Below, in pieces: positions 54,301 through 62,377 of a DNA stretch of 64,000 nucleotides. How positions within the stretch are numbered: position 1 is the stretch's first letter; the number at the start of each line of letters is the position of its first letter. Made by a program: the position numbers and the translations under genes. The notes below the pieces were generated by a model. The model worked only from the letters and a program-made list of their open reading frames with translations. It had not been told where the DNA came from and made no database searches. Origin of the DNA: Tepidamorphus gemmatus (GTDB lineage Bacteria > Pseudomonadota > Alphaproteobacteria > Rhizobiales > Tepidamorphaceae); the NCBI RefSeq assembly GCF_004346195.1, contig NZ_SMAK01000001.1:62001-126000 (forward strand), read 5' to 3'.

Positions 54301-54866
54301 GCGCGGCGGAGACCGCGGCGATGCCGGGCGAGACGGCGCTCACCGAGGCCGTTGCGCGCTACCTGTTCAAGCTGATGGCATACAAGGACGAGTACGAGGT
54401 TGCGCGGTTGTATACGGACGGAACCTTCCTCAAGGCCGTGCGCGACACGTTCGAGGGTGACTACCGTCTGAAGTTTCACCTCGCCCCGCCGCTGACCAAC
54501 AAGCCGGATCCCGCCACCGGCCGCCCGAAGAAGACGACCTTCGGACCGTGGATGATGACCGGCTTCCGCATCCTGGCTTCGCTGAAGCGCCTGCGCGGGA
54601 CGCGGCTCGACATCTTCGGCTACAGTCACGAACGACGGACCGAGCGGCGGCTGATCGCCGATTACGAGGCGATGCTTGACGAGATCCTGGCCGGGCTGTC
54701 GCCAGCGACTCATGCAATCGCCGTCGCGCTCGCCTCGATCCCGGAAAAGATCCGCGGCTACGGGCCAGTCAAGGCGCGGCATCTCGCCGCGGCCAAGGCC
54801 GAAGAGGCCGCCCTGCTGGACAGTTTCAGGTCCGGCGGCGCGGCGGCTCGGCAGGCGGCAGAATAG
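51381..54866 (+). CDS. Indolepyruvate ferredoxin oxidoreductase, fused alpha/beta (IorAB-like)
   Basis: This 1161-residue enzyme oxidatively decarboxylates aryl-pyruvates to arylacetyl-CoA, with electrons passing to ferredoxin. The N-terminal part holds the pyrimidine and TPP domains (VTGYRGSPLGSLD, then FCAGCPHNTSTVVPEG and GEGANWVGEAPF). A ferredoxin-type iron-sulfur region has NELVCEGCGDCGVQSNC and, further on, SCNKDYSCLKGFCPSF. The C-terminal part is the gamma domain (VVVTGVGGTGVVTIGALIGMAA, cut: GVGGTGVVTIGALI). The N-terminus and a C-terminal helical end are standard for the fused form. Strong ribosome site GGGAGG precedes ATG 51381. Substrate (indole-, phenyl- or other pyruvate) cannot be decided. 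Confidence 0.93.
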   Translation: MTLKSVTLDDKYDLTKDSVFVSGTQAVLRLTLMQKERDRRAGLNTAGYVTGYRGSPLGSLDQTFGRARTLLGANDIVFQPGLNEDLAATALWGTQQAELRGDGAYDGVFGIWYGKGPGVDRSGDVFRHANLAGTSPHGGVIALMGDDHTCESSTTAHQSEFAFVDAMIPILSPAGVQEILDYGLHGWALSRYAGTWCGIKCVKDTIESTAIVDGRVDRVAIVTPTDFQMPVGGLNIRINDHPILQEARLHDFKRDAVLAYLRANRLDRIILQGGTTPRLGIATLGKSYLDVRQALEDLGIDEVRAAALGIRLYKIACPWPLEPEGARRFADGLDMIIVVEEKRSLVETQFKELLYGMANAPVIVGKHDEQGRTLLPSKGALDPNDIAIAIGERVLRFVDDAAVAARLAEIRKFQAVLAETQDVAIRTPYFCAGCPHNTSTVVPEGSRAYAGIGCHYMAQWMDRQTEGYTQMGGEGANWVGEAPFSKRKHVFQNLGDGTYNHSGYLAIRAAAASGVNITYKILFNDAVAMTGGQRHEGGLTVDQIARQVAAEGARQVVVVTDEPDKYPTGTAFPPGTTIHHRSELDEVQKSLREVPGLSVLIYDQTCAAEKRRRRKRGQFPDPARRIFINELVCEGCGDCGVQSNCVAIQPVETEFGRKRQIDQSSCNKDYSCLKGFCPSFVTVEGGRLRKGVGPAGVRGGDVDVSDLPVPDLPRIDGTYDVVVTGVGGTGVVTIGALIGMAAYLEGKGCGIIDMAGLAQKGGSVLTHLKIADSPEAISAIRVSAGAAELVLGCDIVVAGTKKVLASVRPGHTEVVVNTHATYPGDFAKNANFTLPIERLKRAIRGQAGQGHVHTVDATGLATALLGDAILGNIFMLGFAYQLGRLPLSAEALERAIELNGVAIRENIAAFRWGRRAAVDPAGVEKLAEPDKGADPVHDISATLDEMIERRVRFLTAYQDSAYAGRYRARVETVRAAETAAMPGETALTEAVARYLFKLMAYKDEYEVARLYTDGTFLKAVRDTFEGDYRLKFHLAPPLTNKPDPATGRPKKTTFGPWMMTGFRILASLKRLRGTRLDIFGYSHERRTERRLIADYEAMLDEILAGLSPATHAIAVALASIPEKIRGYGPVKARHLAAAKAEEAALLDSFRSGGAAARQAAE

Positions 54867-54976
54867 TCCGACGCCACGATCCTGCCATCGCGCCGGCGTC
54901 TTGAGCATCCCCGCCGGCGGCGCGATACTCGCCGCCGCTGCCGCTCAGCGTGAATCCTGACCTCAGAGGAGATGCT

Positions 54977-55651
54977 GTGATCAGCCCGGAGCGACTGAAC
55001 GAGATCGCCGTCTGGTCGCGCGAGCTGTCCGAGAGCGAGATGGATCGCGCCTGCCGCGGCATCACCGAGAGGCAGCTCCACGCCGGTGCCTATCTGTTCC
55101 ACCGCGGCGACCGCTTCGATGCCTGGGCGGGGGTGATCTCCGGGATCGTCAAGATGAGCAATTTCACCTCCGGCGGAAAGGCGGTGAGCTATACAGGGCT
55201 CACCAAGGGCGGCTGGTTCGGTGAGGGCTCGGTGCTCAAGGACGAGCCGCGCCAGTACGATATCATTGCGCTGCGCGAGACGCGGGTGGCGCTGCTGAAT
55301 GGGCCGACCTTCCGCTGGCTGTGCGAGAATTCCACGCCGTTCAACCGGTTCCTGGTGCGCCAGCTCAACGAGCGGCTGGGCCAGTTCATCGCGCTGCTGG
55401 GCCACGACCGTGGCTTCGAGGCGACGACACGGCTTGCGCGCTGTATCGCCTGGCTGTGCAATCCGGTGCTGTCGCCTGGTGTCGGAAACCGACTGGAGAT
55501 CAGCCAGGAGGAACTCGGCCTGCTGAGCGGCCTGTCACGCCAGATGGCGAACCGCTGCCTGAAGGTGCTCGAGGAAGAGGGGCTGGTGCGCGTCGAGCCA
55601 GACGGGATCGGCATCCTCGATCTCGATGGGCTCAAGCATTTCGGCGAATAG
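54977..55651 (+). CDS. Crp/Fnr family transcriptional regulator
   Basis: This 224-residue regulator has an N-terminal cyclic-nucleotide-type effector domain (LFHRGDRFDAWAGVISGIVKM) and a C-terminal winged helix (ISQEELGLLSGLSRQMANRCLKVLEEEG). The Cys residues of a Fnr iron-sulfur cluster are absent, so it is a Crp-like rather than oxygen-sensing member. The start is given as GTG 54977, after AGAGGAGA; GTG 54950 is also open and would add nine residues. It lies between the oxidoreductase gene and the ligase-transporter run and is the likely local activator. Confidence 0.88.
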   Translation: MISPERLNEIAVWSRELSESEMDRACRGITERQLHAGAYLFHRGDRFDAWAGVISGIVKMSNFTSGGKAVSYTGLTKGGWFGEGSVLKDEPRQYDIIALRETRVALLNGPTFRWLCENSTPFNRFLVRQLNERLGQFIALLGHDRGFEATTRLARCIAWLCNPVLSPGVGNRLEISQEELGLLSGLSRQMANRCLKVLEEEGLVRVEPDGIGILDLDGLKHFGE

Positions 55652-56034
55652 TCGCAGGTCGCGGGCCATCCGGACTGTCGCACCACGCTGGCACAGTCGG
55701 CACATTCGCGGTGCCTTAAGGTGAAGCGCACAAGGTCGCACATGTCGGGGCGGACGAGGGCCGCATCTCCCGATGGTCCGCCAGCTCGCTGAGCGAGCGC
55801 TGATGACGGCGCGAACACACTCCGACACATCTAGATGACCGACGGCCGCCCTGTCTGTCAACTGGATGACGGCGCGTTGGATCCACATTTGCGACTGGTT
55901 GCGGCCGAAACGGTATCCCTTCAGCTCGATCGGGCCCTTCTGCTTGATCGGGGATGCCGGTCGGACGTAACGTCTAAGCAATACGACAAGCGCCGCGAAA
56001 AAGCGGCGCGGCCTTTCAGGTGGGGAAAACGCGG
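55652..56034. promoter_or_regulatory. Gene-free region ahead of the acyl-CoA ligase operon
   Basis: This 383-base stretch has no convincing gene. GCTCGCT-G-AGCGAGC (55784-55798) is a perfect 15-base palindrome, a candidate operator. GATGACGGCGCG is repeated exactly at 55802-55813 and 55865-55876, 63 bases apart. CGCCGC (55991-55996) pairs with GCGGCG (56003-56008) around GAAAAA, giving a hairpin 27 bases before the ligase start. These are likely parts of the promoter of the ligase-transporter operon. Confidence 0.4.
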
Positions 56035-58014
56035 ATGGCCGAAACCACTGTCGCATCCGTTGACGACACGTTTCCGAAGCTGTTGATCCGCAATGCCCGC
56101 GTTCGCGGCGCAAGACCCGCGATCCGGAAGAAGGATCTTGGCATCTGGCAGACCTGGACGTGGTCGCAGGTGCTGGACGAGGTGCGCGCCTTCGCGCTCG
56201 GTCTCGAGGCGTTGGGGCTGAGGCCCGGCGACAAGGTCGCGATCATCGGCTCGAACCGGCCGCCGCTCTACTGGTCGATCTGCGCCGCGCAGAGCCTTGG
56301 CGCGATCCCGGTGCCGATCTACCAGGACTCCGTCGCCGCCGAGATGGTGTTCGTCCTGCAGCACGCGGAGGCCCGCTTCGCCGTTGTCGAGGACCAGGAG
56401 CAGGTCGACAAGCTCCTGTCACTGTCGGGCGAACTGAGCCGGCTTGAGCACATCATCTACGACGAGGATCGCGGCCTCAAGGACTACGACCACAGCCGTC
56501 TGCATCCGTTCCGCGCGGTTCAGCAGATGGGGCGGGAGGTGCTGGCCAAGGACGGGTCGGCGCTCGCGCGCTGGGAAGCCAGCGTCGCCCGGGGCAAACC
56601 CGACGACCTCGCGGTGATCCTGTATACGTCCGGCACGACCGGCCAGCCCAAGGGTGTGATGCTCTCCTTCCGGAACACGGTGGAGGCGGCGCGCATCGGC
56701 TGCACCTTCGACCGACTGACCGATCAGGACGAGATCCTTGCCTACCTGCCGATGGCCTGGGTCGGCGACCACATCTTCTCCTATGCCGAATCCTACTGGT
56801 CGGGGTTCTGCGTGGCCTGTCCGGAATCGCCGGCGACGATGCTGTCCGACCTCAAGGAGATCGGGCCGACCTTCTTCTTTGCGCCGCCACGCATCTTCGA
56901 GAACATCCTGACGACGGTGATGATCCGCATGGAGGACGCCGGCGCGATCAAGCGGCGCATGTTCCATTACTTCCTGAAGGTCGCGCGGCGCTCCGGAGAG
57001 AAGATCCTGAACGGTGACAGCGTGCCGTTGGGCGATCGCCTACTTTACGCGATCGGCCACATCCTGGTCTATGCGCCGCTGAAGAACGTGCTCGGTCTCA
57101 CCCGGATGCGGGTCGGTTACACCGCCGGCGAGGCGATCGGGCCGGAAATCTTCCGCTTCTACCGTTCGCTCGGTCTGAACCTGAAGCAGTTGTACGGGCA
57201 GACCGAGGCGAGCGTCTTCGTTACCGTCCAGCCGGACGGCGAGATCCGCGCCGATACCGTCGGCAAGCCGGCACCGGAAGTCGAGATCCGCATCGACGAG
57301 GCCACCGGCGAGGTGCTCTACCGCTCGCCGGGCGTCTTTGTCGGCTACTACAAGAACGAGGATGCGACGAGGTCCACCAAGACCGATGACGGCTGGGTGC
57401 ATACCGGCGATGCCGGCTTCTTCGATCATGAGGGGCATCTGCGGATCATCGACCGGGCCAAGGATGTCGGCAGCCTCGCCGACGGTACGCTGTTCGCGCC
57501 GAAATACATCGAGAACAAGCTCAAGTTCTATCCGAACATCAAGGAGGCTGTCGCCTTCGGGAATCAGCGCGAATTCGTGACGGTGATGATCAACATAGAC
57601 CTGTCGGCGGTGGGAAACTGGGCCGAGCGGAACAACATCTCCTATGCAAGCTACCAGGAGCTCGCAGGGATGGATCAGGTCTACGACATGATCGAGGCGC
57701 ATGTGCGCGAGGTGAACCGTGATCTTGCGTCAGAACCGAAGATGGCGGGGTCGCAGATCCACCGTTTCCTGATCCTTCACAAGGAGCTTGACGCGGATGA
57801 CGGCGAACTGACGCGCACCCAGAAGGTGCGCCGCCGCTTCATCGCCGAGCGATACCAGCCGCTGATCGACGCGCTCTACGGCGGAGCGAGCGAACAGGAC
57901 ATTGCGACCGAGGTAACCTTCGAGGATGGGCGGAAGGGCGTGATCCGGGCGCGGGTAAAGATCAGGGACGTCGAGACATACGGCCCGCTACTGCAGAAGG
58001 AGGCCGCGGAATGA
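56035..58014 (+). CDS. AMP-dependent acyl/aryl-CoA ligase (long-chain-type)
   Basis: This 659-residue adenylating enzyme activates a carboxylic acid to its CoA thioester. Motifs are the P-loop LYTSGTTGQPKGVMLSF, the acid-region YGQTEASVF, DDGWVHTGDAGFFDHEGHLRIIDRAKD (cut: WVHTGDAGFFDHEGHLRI) and a C-terminal swivel domain. Its length matches the long-chain acyl-CoA synthetase branch (about 600-660). Members placed with branched-chain ABC transporters in aromatic-acid clusters are frequent. Its stop overlaps the next ABC-ATPase start by four bases, so it leads the transporter operon. ATG 56035 has AGGTGGGG upstream; ATG 56020 would start inside that site. Confidence 0.91.
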   Translation: MAETTVASVDDTFPKLLIRNARVRGARPAIRKKDLGIWQTWTWSQVLDEVRAFALGLEALGLRPGDKVAIIGSNRPPLYWSICAAQSLGAIPVPIYQDSVAAEMVFVLQHAEARFAVVEDQEQVDKLLSLSGELSRLEHIIYDEDRGLKDYDHSRLHPFRAVQQMGREVLAKDGSALARWEASVARGKPDDLAVILYTSGTTGQPKGVMLSFRNTVEAARIGCTFDRLTDQDEILAYLPMAWVGDHIFSYAESYWSGFCVACPESPATMLSDLKEIGPTFFFAPPRIFENILTTVMIRMEDAGAIKRRMFHYFLKVARRSGEKILNGDSVPLGDRLLYAIGHILVYAPLKNVLGLTRMRVGYTAGEAIGPEIFRFYRSLGLNLKQLYGQTEASVFVTVQPDGEIRADTVGKPAPEVEIRIDEATGEVLYRSPGVFVGYYKNEDATRSTKTDDGWVHTGDAGFFDHEGHLRIIDRAKDVGSLADGTLFAPKYIENKLKFYPNIKEAVAFGNQREFVTVMINIDLSAVGNWAERNNISYASYQELAGMDQVYDMIEAHVREVNRDLASEPKMAGSQIHRFLILHKELDADDGELTRTQKVRRRFIAERYQPLIDALYGGASEQDIATEVTFEDGRKGVIRARVKIRDVETYGPLLQKEAAE

Positions 58015-58805
58015 GGGCTCCGAGCGATCAGGCAACGGGCGAACAGTTGCTGGCGGTCGAGAACATCTCGCTGTCATTCGGCGGGGTGAAGGCGATCCGC
58101 GACGTGTCCTTCGACATCCGGCGCGGCGAGATCCGCGCGATCATCGGCCCGAACGGCGCCGGCAAGACGTCGATGCTCAACGTCATCAACGGCTTCTATC
58201 ATCCGCAGGAGGGCGTGATCACCTATCGCGGCAACCGACGGTCGAAGATGAAGCCGTACGAGGCGGCGATGCAGGGGATCGCCCGCACCTTCCAGAACGT
58301 CGCCCTGTTCCGCGGCATGACGACGCTGGACAACATCATGGCCGGGCGCACGCTGAAGATGCACCGCGGCTTCTTCTGGCAGTGCCTGTACTGGGGGCCG
58401 GCCCAACGCGAGGAGGTGGAGCATCGCCAAAAGGTCGAGGAGATCATCGATTTCCTCGAGATCCAGGCGATCCGCAAGACACCGGTCGGGCGGCTGCCCT
58501 ACGGATTGCAGAAGCGGGTCGAGCTCGCCCGTGCGCTGGCGATGGAGCCGGAGCTGCTGCTGCTCGACGAACCGATGGCCGGCATGAACCTCGAGGAAAA
58601 GGAGGACATGAGCCGCTTCATCCTGGACGTGAACCAGCAGCTCGGCACGACGATCGCACTGATCGAGCACGACATGGGGGTGGTGATGGATCTGTCCGAC
58701 CGTGTCGTGGTGCTCGATCACGGCGTCAAGATCGCCGACGGCACGCCCGATGCCGTCCAGTCGAACCAGGACGTCATCGACGCCTATCTCGGCGTCGCGC
58801 ACTAG
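58011..58805 (+). CDS. Branched-chain-type ABC transporter ATPase, LivG-like
   Basis: This 264-residue ATPase has Walker A GPNGAGKTSM, the LivG-type FYHPQEGVITYRG, Walker B LLLLDEPMAGMN, and a signature LPYGLQKRVELARAL in place of the usual LSGGQ. That variant is typical of transporters found with aromatic-acid or similar catabolic genes, as I remember. Its ATG overlaps the ligase stop. With LivF-like at 62378 it gives the two ATPases of the HAAT-type importer. Confidence 0.93.
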   Translation: MRAPSDQATGEQLLAVENISLSFGGVKAIRDVSFDIRRGEIRAIIGPNGAGKTSMLNVINGFYHPQEGVITYRGNRRSKMKPYEAAMQGIARTFQNVALFRGMTTLDNIMAGRTLKMHRGFFWQCLYWGPAQREEVEHRQKVEEIIDFLEIQAIRKTPVGRLPYGLQKRVELARALAMEPELLLLDEPMAGMNLEEKEDMSRFILDVNQQLGTTIALIEHDMGVVMDLSDRVVVLDHGVKIADGTPDAVQSNQDVIDAYLGVAH

Positions 58806-58817
58806 GGGGCTCGGACG

Positions 58818-59774
58818 ATGGACCTTCTCTACCGCATCCTGGTCGACCCCTTCGTGCAGATGGCGGGGATGCCGGACTTCTTCCTGCAGGTGATCTGGGA
58901 GGGGTTCGTCGCCGGCGTCCTCTATTCGCTGATCGCTCTCGGCTTCGTGCTGATCTTCAAGGCTTCGGGCGTGTTCAACTTCGCCCAGGGCATTATGGTC
59001 GTTTTTGCCGCGCTGACCCTGGTCGGGCTCCACGCGCTCGGCCTGCCGGCCTATGTGGCGCTGATCCTTACCATCGCGGTGATGGGCGTGCTGGCGGTGG
59101 CGGTCGAGCGGGTGATCTTCCGGCACCTGGTCAACCAGCCCGACATCATCCTGCTGATGGCCACGATCGGCCTGACCTACTTCCTGATCGGGCTCGGAGA
59201 GTTCGTGTTCGGGGGCAATCCGAAGGTGATGATCACCGCGCAGCTCGGACTGCCGACCGGATCGACCGCGATCGACGTGCTCGGCGGGCTGGTCATCCTC
59301 CAGCACATTGACATCGCGGCGGCCGTGATCGCCATCATCATGGTCGCGACCCTGGGTGTGTTCTTCAACAAGACGCGGATCGGCCGCGCGCTGCGGGCGG
59401 TTGCCGACGACCACCAGGCGGCATTGTCGGTGGGCATCTCGCTCGAGCAGATCTGGGTGATCGTCTGGTTCGCTGCCGGCATCGTCGCGCTGGCGACCGG
59501 CATCATGTGGGGGGCGCGCTCGGACGTCTCCTTCGCGCTGGAGATCGTCGCCTTCAAGGCGCTGCCGGTGCTGATCCTCGGCGGCTTCACCTCGATTCCG
59601 GGCGCCATCGTCGGCGGCCTGATCATCGGCATCGGCGAGAAGATCGGCGAGATCTACTGGGGCCCGCTGGTCGGCGGCGGCATCGAGAGCTGGCTCGCCT
59701 ACGTCATCGCGCTGATCTTCCTGCTGTTCCGGCCGCAGGGCCTATTCGGCGAGCGGATCATCGAACGGGTTTGA
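58818..59774 (+). CDS. Branched-chain-type ABC transporter permease, LivH-like
   Basis: This 318-residue permease has about eight hydrophobic helices and the LivH signature LIALGFVLIFKASGVFNFAQG and RALRAVADDHQAALSVGIS with LPVLILGGFTSIPGAIVGG. It forms the channel with the LivM-like partner. It begins 12 bases after the ATPase stop, with a GGGGG-containing ribosome site. No unusual feature was seen. Confidence 0.94.
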   Translation: MDLLYRILVDPFVQMAGMPDFFLQVIWEGFVAGVLYSLIALGFVLIFKASGVFNFAQGIMVVFAALTLVGLHALGLPAYVALILTIAVMGVLAVAVERVIFRHLVNQPDIILLMATIGLTYFLIGLGEFVFGGNPKVMITAQLGLPTGSTAIDVLGGLVILQHIDIAAAVIAIIMVATLGVFFNKTRIGRALRAVADDHQAALSVGISLEQIWVIVWFAAGIVALATGIMWGARSDVSFALEIVAFKALPVLILGGFTSIPGAIVGGLIIGIGEKIGEIYWGPLVGGGIESWLAYVIALIFLLFRPQGLFGERIIERV

Positions 59775-59785
59775 GGATCTGAAGC

Positions 59786-60865
59786 ATGCTCTATCGCGAA
59801 GCCGGCCAGTTCAAAACCAGCTATGAAGCCGACCAGGCTGTCTTCCCGATCCTGCAGGATCGAATCGGGGTGATGGTCATTCTGGCGGTGGCGGTGGCGA
59901 TCCCCTTCTTCGCCAGCAACTTCGTCCTGGCCTCGATCATGATCCCGTTCCTGATCTTCGCGCTGGCGACGATCGGGCTCAACGTGTTGACCGGCTATGC
60001 CGGCCAGCTGTCGCTCGGCACCGGCGCCTTCATGGGGGTGGGTGCCTATTCCTGCTACAAGCTGACGACCTTCTTCCCGGATGTGAACATCATCGTGCTG
60101 GTGCTGCTGTCGGGACTGTTCTCGGCGGGGATCGGGATGGTGTTCGGCCTGCCGTCGCTGCGGATCAAGGGCCTCTACCTGGCAGTGACGACGCTGGCGG
60201 CGCAGTTCTTCCTCGAATGGTGTTTCATCCGCATCCCCTGGCTCTACAATTACAACCATTCCGGCGCGATAGAGGTGCCCGAGCGGACCGGTTTCGGCGG
60301 CGTGGTGCTCACCGGGCCGGCTGCGACGCCGTTCGTGCGCTATTTCGTCGTGCTCGCCATCGTCGTGGCGATGACGATCATCGTGAAGAATATTCTCAGG
60401 GGAAGGATCGGTCGCAGCTGGATGATGATCCGCGACATGGACATCGCCGCCGAACTGATTGGCGTCAGACCTCTGGTCGCCAAGCTCTCCGCCTTCGCGG
60501 TGTCGTCCTATATCTGCGGCGTCGCCGGCGCGATGATGGTGTTCTTCTGGCTTGGCGCCGCGGAGGCATCGGCCTTCGCGATCAGCCTGTCGTTCCAGAT
60601 CCTGTTCATGGCGATCCTCGGCGGGCTTGGCAGCCTGATCGGCTGCTTTTTCGGTTCGGCCTTCATCTGGGCGCTACCGGTGGTGCTGCGGCTGGTGCTG
60701 CCCTCGGTCGGTATCCAGATCGGAGCGGAAACCGTCGAGCATCTGACCCAGATGATCATCGGCGCGCTGATCATCTTGTTCCTGATCGTCGAGCCGCACG
60801 GACTCGCCCGACTGTGGCAGATCGCCAAGGAAAAGCTTCGCGTCTGGCCGTTCCCCTATGCCTGA
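59786..60865 (+). CDS. Branched-chain-type ABC transporter permease, LivM-like
   Basis: This 359-residue permease has a longer cytoplasmic N-terminus, then hydrophobic helices. The LivM pattern is seen in ALATIGLNVLTGYAGQLSLGTGAFMGVGAY and MMIRDMDIAAELIGVR and in AILGGLGSLIGCFFGS. It starts 11 bases after the LivH-like stop. A strong hairpin follows 10 bases after its stop, just before the binding-protein gene. Confidence 0.94.
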   Translation: MLYREAGQFKTSYEADQAVFPILQDRIGVMVILAVAVAIPFFASNFVLASIMIPFLIFALATIGLNVLTGYAGQLSLGTGAFMGVGAYSCYKLTTFFPDVNIIVLVLLSGLFSAGIGMVFGLPSLRIKGLYLAVTTLAAQFFLEWCFIRIPWLYNYNHSGAIEVPERTGFGGVVLTGPAATPFVRYFVVLAIVVAMTIIVKNILRGRIGRSWMMIRDMDIAAELIGVRPLVAKLSAFAVSSYICGVAGAMMVFFWLGAAEASAFAISLSFQILFMAILGGLGSLIGCFFGSAFIWALPVVLRLVLPSVGIQIGAETVEHLTQMIIGALIILFLIVEPHGLARLWQIAKEKLRVWPFPYA

Positions 60866-60875
60866 CGCACATCCG

Positions 60876-60895
60876 GCCGGCCGCTGGCGGCCGGC
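60876..60895 (+). other. Intercistronic hairpin ahead of the binding-protein gene
   Basis: GCCGGCCGC (60876-60884) and GCGGCCGGC (60887-60895) are a perfect inverted repeat, 10 bases after the LivM-like stop and 95 bases before the binding-protein start. It could separate the two parts of the message by processing, or weakly end transcription from upstream. Confidence 0.55.
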
Positions 60896-60989
60896 AGCCA
60901 AGCGGCACCGGGCATCGGACCAGGCCCGGGGTGCCGGGAAGACGTGGTCCACAACGACAAACGGCCATTGGCCATCTGGGAGGTACGAC

Positions 60990-62309
60990 ATGAGGTTGAG
61001 GAAATCCCTGTTGGGGATTGCCGCCATTGCCCTGGCGGGCGGCTTCACCGCCGAGGCCTATGCGCAGGATACGGTCTACATTCCGCTCCTGTCCTATCGG
61101 ACGGGTCCGTTCGCCGGTTCGGGCATTCCGATCGCCAACGGCATGTCCGACTACCTGAATCTGCTCAACGAGCGGGACGGCGGCATCAACGGCGTCAGGA
61201 TCGTCGTCGAGGAATGCGAGACGGGTTACGACACCCAGAAGGGCGTCGAGTGCTACGAGTCGGTGAAGGCCAAGAACCCACTGGTGATCAATCCGTACTC
61301 GACGGGCATCACCCTGCAGGTGATCCCGAAGGCCGCTGTCGACAAGATCCCGGTGCTATCGATGGCCTACGGCCTCTCCGCCTCGGCGATCGGCGAGGTG
61401 TTCCCGTGGGTCTTCAATCCGCCGGCAACCTACTGGGACGGCGCGTCGGCCATCATCAAGTATATTTCCGAGCGCGAAGGCGGTCTCGACAAGCTCTCCG
61501 GCAAGAAGATCGGCTACATCTTCCTGGACGCCGGCTATGGCCGCGAGCCGATCCCGCTGCTCGAGCAGCTCGCCAAGGATTACGGCTTCACGCTGCTGCA
61601 ATATCCGGTTCCCGCCCAGGAGATGCAGAACCAGTCGTCGCAGTGGCTCAACGTGCGCCGTGACCAGCCCGACTACATGGTGATGTGGGGATGGGGCGCC
61701 ATGAACCCGACCGCAGTCAAGGAAGCGGTCAAGATCCGCTATCCGATGGACAAGTTCATCGGCGTGTGGTGGTCGGGTGGGGACGATGACGCCCGCGCCG
61801 GCGGCGAACAGGCCAAGGGTTACAAGACGGTCAACCTGCAGGGTGTCGGCGACGGGTTCCAGGCGATCCAGGACATCAAGAAGCTGCTGGTGGACACCGG
61901 CAAGTCGCAGACACCTGCCTCCATGCTCGGCGAGAACCTGTACAACCGCGGCGTCTACAACTCGGTGCTGATGGCCGAGGCGATCCGCGTCGCTCAGGAG
62001 ATCACCGGCAAGAAGGTGATCGACGCCGCCGACATGCGGATCGGTCTGGAGAATCTCGAAATCTCCGAGGAGCGCTGGAAGGAGATCGGACTGGAAGGTT
62101 TCGCGCCGCCGATCAAGGTCACCTGCACCGATCACAATGGCCACCATCCGGTCTACATCGCCGAATGGGACGGCCAGAAGTGGGTGCAGGTCTCCGAGTG
62201 GTTCGCGCCGATGACCGACGTCGTGCAGCCGCTGCTGGAAGCTGCCGCCAAGGAGTATGTCGCGAAGAATGCTCCCTGGCCGGCGCGCACCGAGGAATGC
62301 CGTCAGTAA
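60990..62309 (+). CDS. Branched-chain-type ABC transporter substrate-binding protein
   Basis: This 439-residue periplasmic protein has a Sec signal peptide (residues 1-24, ending AEAYAQ) and the type I periplasmic fold seen in LivK-like proteins: YIPLLSYRTGPFAGSGIPIANGM, then VVEECETGYDT, INPYSTGITLQV and KIGYIFLDAGYGREPIP. It is longer than LivK (about 370), as in binding proteins for aromatic acids or amides. Cys residues occur at VEECETG, VECYE and TEECRQ. ATG 60990 has GGGAGG upstream. It is flanked by strong hairpins on both sides. Confidence 0.9.
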   Translation: MRLRKSLLGIAAIALAGGFTAEAYAQDTVYIPLLSYRTGPFAGSGIPIANGMSDYLNLLNERDGGINGVRIVVEECETGYDTQKGVECYESVKAKNPLVINPYSTGITLQVIPKAAVDKIPVLSMAYGLSASAIGEVFPWVFNPPATYWDGASAIIKYISEREGGLDKLSGKKIGYIFLDAGYGREPIPLLEQLAKDYGFTLLQYPVPAQEMQNQSSQWLNVRRDQPDYMVMWGWGAMNPTAVKEAVKIRYPMDKFIGVWWSGGDDDARAGGEQAKGYKTVNLQGVGDGFQAIQDIKKLLVDTGKSQTPASMLGENLYNRGVYNSVLMAEAIRVAQEITGKKVIDAADMRIGLENLEISEERWKEIGLEGFAPPIKVTCTDHNGHHPVYIAEWDGQKWVQVSEWFAPMTDVVQPLLEAAAKEYVAKNAPWPARTEECRQ

Positions 62310-62317
62310 CGGCCGCT

Positions 62318-62350
62318 GGCGGGACCGCGGCATCGCGCCGCGGTCCCGCC
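62318..62350 (+). other. Strong 14-pair hairpin after the binding-protein gene
   Basis: GGCGGGACCGCGGC (62318-62331) and GCCGCGGTCCCGCC (62337-62350) form a perfect 14-pair stem with a five-base loop, eight bases after the stop of the binding-protein gene. No T-run follows. It should strongly protect the upstream message or reduce expression of the LivF-like gene that begins 28 bases later. Confidence 0.8.
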
Positions 62351-62377
62351 GATGCCACCGATCACAAGAGGACGCCC

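Noticed and set aside
55688-55703. A sigma-54-like promoter, TGGCAC followed by a GC, downstream of the Crp/Fnr gene
   Set aside because: The distance between the GG and GC elements is one base short of the strict requirement and no sigma-54 activator gene is near.
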